Assembly: GCF_000025325.1 (NCBI RefSeq)
Contig: NC_013743.1
Span: 1,178,001-1,242,000, forward strand
DNA length: 64,000 bases
Reading direction: 5' to 3'
Source of the DNA: Haloterrigena turkmenica DSM 5511
Lineage (GTDB): Archaea > Halobacteriota > Halobacteria > Halobacteriales > Natrialbaceae
Part shown: positions 61,466-64,000 of the stretch, piece after piece
How the letters are laid out: each line of letters opens with the position of its first letter
How positions within the stretch are numbered: the first letter of the stretch is position 1
Program-made: the position numbers and the translations under genes
The notes under the pieces: generated by a model
What the model was told of the DNA's origin: nothing
Databases searched by the model: none
The model's input: the letters and a program-made list of their open reading frames with translations, nothing else

Positions 61466-62128
61466 TCAGAACGGCCCGCCGTGGACGAGCCCTTCCATGA
61501 CAGTTCGTTCGGCCCGCCGGAGCAACTCCCCTGCCGTCCCGCTCGAGCAATCCAGCCGATCCGCGACGTCCTCGAGGGACCCGTCCCGGGTCGTGTGGTA
61601 GTAGCCGCAGTCGACGGCCGCGGAAACGGCTTCGAACTGGCGCTGGGTCAAATCCGCCCGCGTGTCGATTCGCCCGGCGCAGTACGTACCGATCGAGCGG
61701 ACGTCGACGTGCGCCATATCGGCCACGTCGTCGACCGCTGTCTGGATCGCCTCGTCGGGACCGACCGCCGTCAGTCGTATCGTCCCGTCGGCGCGGAACG
61801 CTACCGGCGGGATGATGATCAGACCCGGTTGTTCGATCGCGTTCACGAACGTTCGGTCGGCCCCCGTCAGCGACTCCCGCACGTACAGGTAGAAGGAATC
61901 GTCGCGACACGGTGCGAGTTCGTAATCGAGCACCGTGGGTGCGTCCTCGAGGGCGTGCTCGTAGGGGACTTGTGGACCGTCGATATAGAACAGCATCGCG
62001 TATTCGTCGCCGTACTGATGGCCGTAGAGCAGCCTCGATGCGGTATACCCCTCGTGTTCGACGATGAACTGGTGCATTAGATGCTGCTCGGCCGGTGGTC
62101 GCTGCAGGGTCACCTCGAGATAGCGCAT
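61466..62128 (-). CDS. HTH-10 (bacterio-opsin activator-like) regulator
   Basis: 220 residues from ATG 62128. The N-terminal part (MRYLEVTLQRPPAEQHLMHQFIVEHEGYTASRLLYG) is the sensor domain typical of Bat-like proteins. The C-terminal LTQRQFEAVSAAVDCGYYHTTRDGSLEDVADRLDCSSGTAGELLRRAERTVME is the HTH-10 DNA-binding domain. These regulators control catabolic or stress genes in haloarchaea. It is divergent from the RnfC/NuoF-like gene, with a palindrome around the TATA box between them, so it probably controls that gene. Confidence 0.87.
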   Translation of the reverse strand: MRYLEVTLQRPPAEQHLMHQFIVEHEGYTASRLLYGHQYGDEYAMLFYIDGPQVPYEHALEDAPTVLDYELAPCRDDSFYLYVRESLTGADRTFVNAIEQPGLIIIPPVAFRADGTIRLTAVGPDEAIQTAVDDVADMAHVDVRSIGTYCAGRIDTRADLTQRQFEAVSAAVDCGYYHTTRDGSLEDVADRLDCSSGTAGELLRRAERTVMEGLVHGGPF

Positions 62129-62210
62129 TTCGCTGCTCGAGATACGTCCGCTGCTGCCTACAAAGCTACCGTCTCGACGGACCGACGGACGGCGGATCGA
62201 ACGCCGCCAG

Positions 62211-62231
62211 GAGGGGTTATAAACACCCCTC
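62211..62231. promoter_or_regulatory. TATA box inside an inverted repeat (operator candidate)
   Basis: GAGGGG-TTATAAACA-CCCCTC, a perfect 6-base inverted repeat with TTATAAAC between the arms. It sits between the divergent HTH-10 and RnfC/NuoF-like genes. A protein bound to both arms would cover the TATA box and block transcription in both directions. The TATA core reads both ways. Confidence 0.55.
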
Positions 62232-62281
62232 ATAGATGCGGATCAAGTCGAACGATCGTGCCGGACGATTCTCCACGTGTC

Positions 62282-63406
62282 ATGACGACTCCACGTGTGC
62301 AGCCGGCTCGTGACGCGGAGTGGCCGGACGTTCGAACCGAGGGGAGCGACCTGATCCGGGCGGCCGGCGTCGCGGGCGCGGGCGGCGCCGGCTTTCCGTC
62401 CTACGCGAAGTGGACGGACCTCGACGCGGTCGATTCCCTCCTGGTGAACCACCAGGAGAGCGAACCGAACTACTACATCGACAAGTGGCTCGGGAAGACC
62501 CGCGCGGAGACGTTCGCCGCGCTGTTCGACGCATTGCTCGAGCGAGCGTTCGACCGGATCGTCGTCAGCGCGAAATGGAAAGACCGCGATGAATACGTGC
62601 GGGACCTCGAGACCGAAACCGGTGGAACGGTGATTCCACCGGCCGAACTGCCGCTCGACCGGGACGAGGAATCGGGCGTCGTGTTCGCCTACACGGAGAA
62701 CAAGTACCAGTACGGGATGGAAAGTGTCCTGCTCAAGACAGTCGACGGCACGGTTATCGGAACCGATCTTCCGACCGATCACGGCTGGCTCGTCCAGAAC
62801 ACCGAGACCCTGTACAATATCTTTCGTGCGCTTTCGGACGGCGAGCCAGTGACACACAAGTACGTCCACGTCAGCGGCGACGTACCGCGAGATCGATTCC
62901 TCGAGGTTCCGATCGGGACGCCCGCGAGCGAACTGCTGCGAACGGCTGGCCGTCCGCCCGAAACGCTGCCGTCGAATGCAGTGCTCGCCGACGGTGGACC
63001 GGGCTGGTGTTTCCCCGTCGAAGTGTCCCCCGACGAGTACGGAGTTCGCAAGCACACGAACTGTCTGCTCGTCCTCGACGAAGAAACAGTCGCGGAAAAT
63101 ACGTACGGAGAGGGGCGGATCGACGTGCTCGAGGCGTACGAGTGGACCGACCGGGAGGTGGACTTCGAACCCACCGCGATGATCGATCCGTCCCGCGTCC
63201 GGATCCCGCTCGCGACGAACCCGGAGCCGGACGTCGTGGACCCCGCCGAACCGGTCGTCGAGGTCGGCGATCACGTCGACGTCGGCGACCGGATCGCGAG
63301 ACCCAGTTCCGACGGGATCAGCATCCCCCAGCACGCGTCCATCGCCGGCGAGGTGACGGCGGTGTCCGAGTCGGGTATCGAGATCGAATCCCACTCGAGA
63401 GTGTAG
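62282..63406 (+). CDS. RnfC/NuoF-like (SLBB) domain protein without iron-sulfur motifs
   Basis: 374 residues from ATG 62282, with GTG 62258 as alternative. RAAGVAGAGGAGFPSYAKW is the FMN/NADH-binding Gly-rich start of NuoF, RnfC and PduS proteins. VNHQESEPNYYIDKWL and ENKYQYGMESVLLKT follow the same family. The SLBB-like part is VHVSGDVPRDRFLEVPIGTPASELL. The end DHVDVGDRIARPSSDGISIPQHASIAGEV is the barrel-sandwich region. It lacks the C-x2-C-x2-C-x3-C clusters of RnfC and the NuoF cluster, so it would only bind NADH/FMN or need a partner. The closest match I know of is PduS-like. Confidence 0.78.
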   Translation: MTTPRVQPARDAEWPDVRTEGSDLIRAAGVAGAGGAGFPSYAKWTDLDAVDSLLVNHQESEPNYYIDKWLGKTRAETFAALFDALLERAFDRIVVSAKWKDRDEYVRDLETETGGTVIPPAELPLDRDEESGVVFAYTENKYQYGMESVLLKTVDGTVIGTDLPTDHGWLVQNTETLYNIFRALSDGEPVTHKYVHVSGDVPRDRFLEVPIGTPASELLRTAGRPPETLPSNAVLADGGPGWCFPVEVSPDEYGVRKHTNCLLVLDEETVAENTYGEGRIDVLEAYEWTDREVDFEPTAMIDPSRVRIPLATNPEPDVVDPAEPVVEVGDHVDVGDRIARPSSDGISIPQHASIAGEVTAVSESGIEIESHSRV

Positions 63407-63427
63407 CGAGCCGCCACGATCTCTATC

Positions 63428-63628
63428 CTAGACTCGTACGCTGCCGTCCTCTCTCCGGAACGGCAGCGAGATGTCTTCCTCGCAGAACCCGATCAGCTTC
63501 TCCTGTTCGTCGCAGATCCGGCGGACGTAGACGCGATCGTAGCCGGCATCGAGCGTGAACCTCTCCTTGCGACGGTCAACGGACGATACGGAGAGAGTTG
63601 GGAAGTTACATAGGGGCGCAACGGGCAC
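63428..63628 (-). CDS. Small hypothetical protein with two cysteines
   Basis: 66 residues if GTG 63628 is used; no other start is in frame near the conserved-looking part. [48 protein letters not shown] reads like a folded alpha/beta domain with two Cys 11 apart. No family recognised. It lies between the RnfC/NuoF-like gene (convergent) and the channel gene (divergent). Confidence 0.4.
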   Translation of the reverse strand: MPVAPLCNFPTLSVSSVDRRKERFTLDAGYDRVYVRRICDEQEKLIGFCEEDISLPFRREDGSVRV

Positions 63629-63637
63629 GGTTCGCCA

Positions 63638-64000
63638 ATGAATCACTGGTGGCGCCGGCTCGCGCTCTCGATGGGCGCCGTCTTCGCGCTCGTCGTCGTC
63701 TACGCGTGGCTCTATCGGGCGGGCATGGCCGCGTTCGAGGGCGAGACGAAGACGTTCGCGCAGGCGCTCCAGGTCGTCATCGAGTCGCTGACGACCGCGG
63801 GCTTCGGCGGCGACGCGTCGTGGGACAGCACCACGATGAACCTCTTCGTGGTCGCGATGAACCTCACGGGGGTTCTGCTGGTCTTTCTCGCCCTGCCGCT
63901 GCTGGTCGTCCCGCTGTTCCAGCAGGCGCTGCAGGACCGCCCGCCGGAGTCGACCGACCTGACCGACCACGTCGTCATCTGCGGCTACTCGCCGCGGTCG
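63638..64000 (+). CDS. Potassium channel/RCK protein, N-terminal part (cut by window edge)
   Basis: The visible 121 codons start at ATG 63638. Helix 1 ([19 protein letters not shown]), a pore helix with the filter-like SLTTAGFGG, then helix 2 ([23 protein letters not shown]) give a two-helix channel. [10 protein letters not shown] opens the Rossmann (RCK/TrkA-N) domain, which continues past base 64000. The filter TAGFGG differs from the potassium signature TVGYGD, as in Ktr/Trk subunits or in some archaeal channels. Confidence 0.8.
   Translation, partial: MNHWWRRLALSMGAVFALVVVYAWLYRAGMAAFEGETKTFAQALQVVIESLTTAGFGGDASWDSTTMNLFVVAMNLTGVLLVFLALPLLVVPLFQQALQDRPPESTDLTDHVVICGYSPRS

Noticed and set aside
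1-64000. tRNA, rRNA, CRISPR arrays and intact insertion sequences
   Set aside because: None was found by eye; gaps between genes do not show tRNA-like cloverleaf ends, spaced repeats or transposase motifs, though a small RNA gene could be missed without covariance models.

Overview
The window is a stretch of haloarchaeal chromosome. It is GC-rich with strong third-position GC, and its proteins are very acidic. Twin-arginine (Tat) and lipobox signal peptides are common, and many genes have a TATA box about 26 bases before the start codon, as in leaderless archaeal transcripts. Several protein families are known only or mainly from halophilic archaea (DUF7344, DUF6517, DUF7544, DUF5789, DUF5658, HTH-10 regulators). 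The gene content fits a Natrialbales-type organism, but I cannot name the species. I found no tRNA, rRNA, CRISPR array or intact transposase.

Bases 1-17000 are a surface-glycan locus. It holds a truncated dolichol-phosphate-sugar-synthase-like GT2, a second GT2, an ATP-grasp ligase, an exported M14-type deacylase, an exported NodB-like deacetylase, an asparagine-synthetase-like protein and a DUF1616 membrane protein. After these comes a tightly overlapping minus-strand operon: nucleotide-sugar dehydrogenase, DUF354 epimerase-like protein, GT4 and a 664-residue polytopic membrane protein. Two DUF7344 winged-helix proteins lie inside the locus, and glmS (18541-20346) could feed it amino sugar. 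At 10621-11052 there is a broken gene that resembles a membrane metal-dependent hydrolase.

Bases 20000-32400 are mixed housekeeping and surface genes: a PQQ-propeller/membrane-protein operon, a PEGA-like repeat protein, a RIO-like kinase, a DUF7544 membrane protein with a DPW-rich tail, an acyl-CoA dehydrogenase, a DUF6517 lipoprotein, a DUF2062 protein, glutamate dehydrogenase and a CitE-like lyase.

Bases 32577-34924 look like a replication origin. An orc1/cdc6 gene is preceded by five origin-recognition-box-like repeats (core TTTCACTCTGAA plus a G-run) and an A+T-rich unwinding region, and a sixth box follows the gene.

Bases 35000-64000 are mainly metabolism: a CcdA/thioredoxin-like lipoprotein redox pair, a second glutamate dehydrogenase, an aldehyde dehydrogenase, FBPase with class I aldolase, 3-hydroxyacyl-CoA dehydrogenase, aminotransferase, squalene/phytoene synthase, a second acyl-CoA dehydrogenase, a heme A/heme O synthase fusion and two aldo-keto reductases. 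Less ordinary items are a Tat-exported protein with a chymotrypsin-like His/Asp/GDSG arrangement, a membrane HELLH metalloprotease-like gene followed by a PadR-like regulator, a VapC-like gene that has lost its usual start codon and first catalytic Asp, and an RnfC/NuoF-like protein without iron-sulfur motifs. The last is divergent from an HTH-10 regulator across a TATA box enclosed in an inverted repeat. The window ends inside a potassium-channel/RCK gene.
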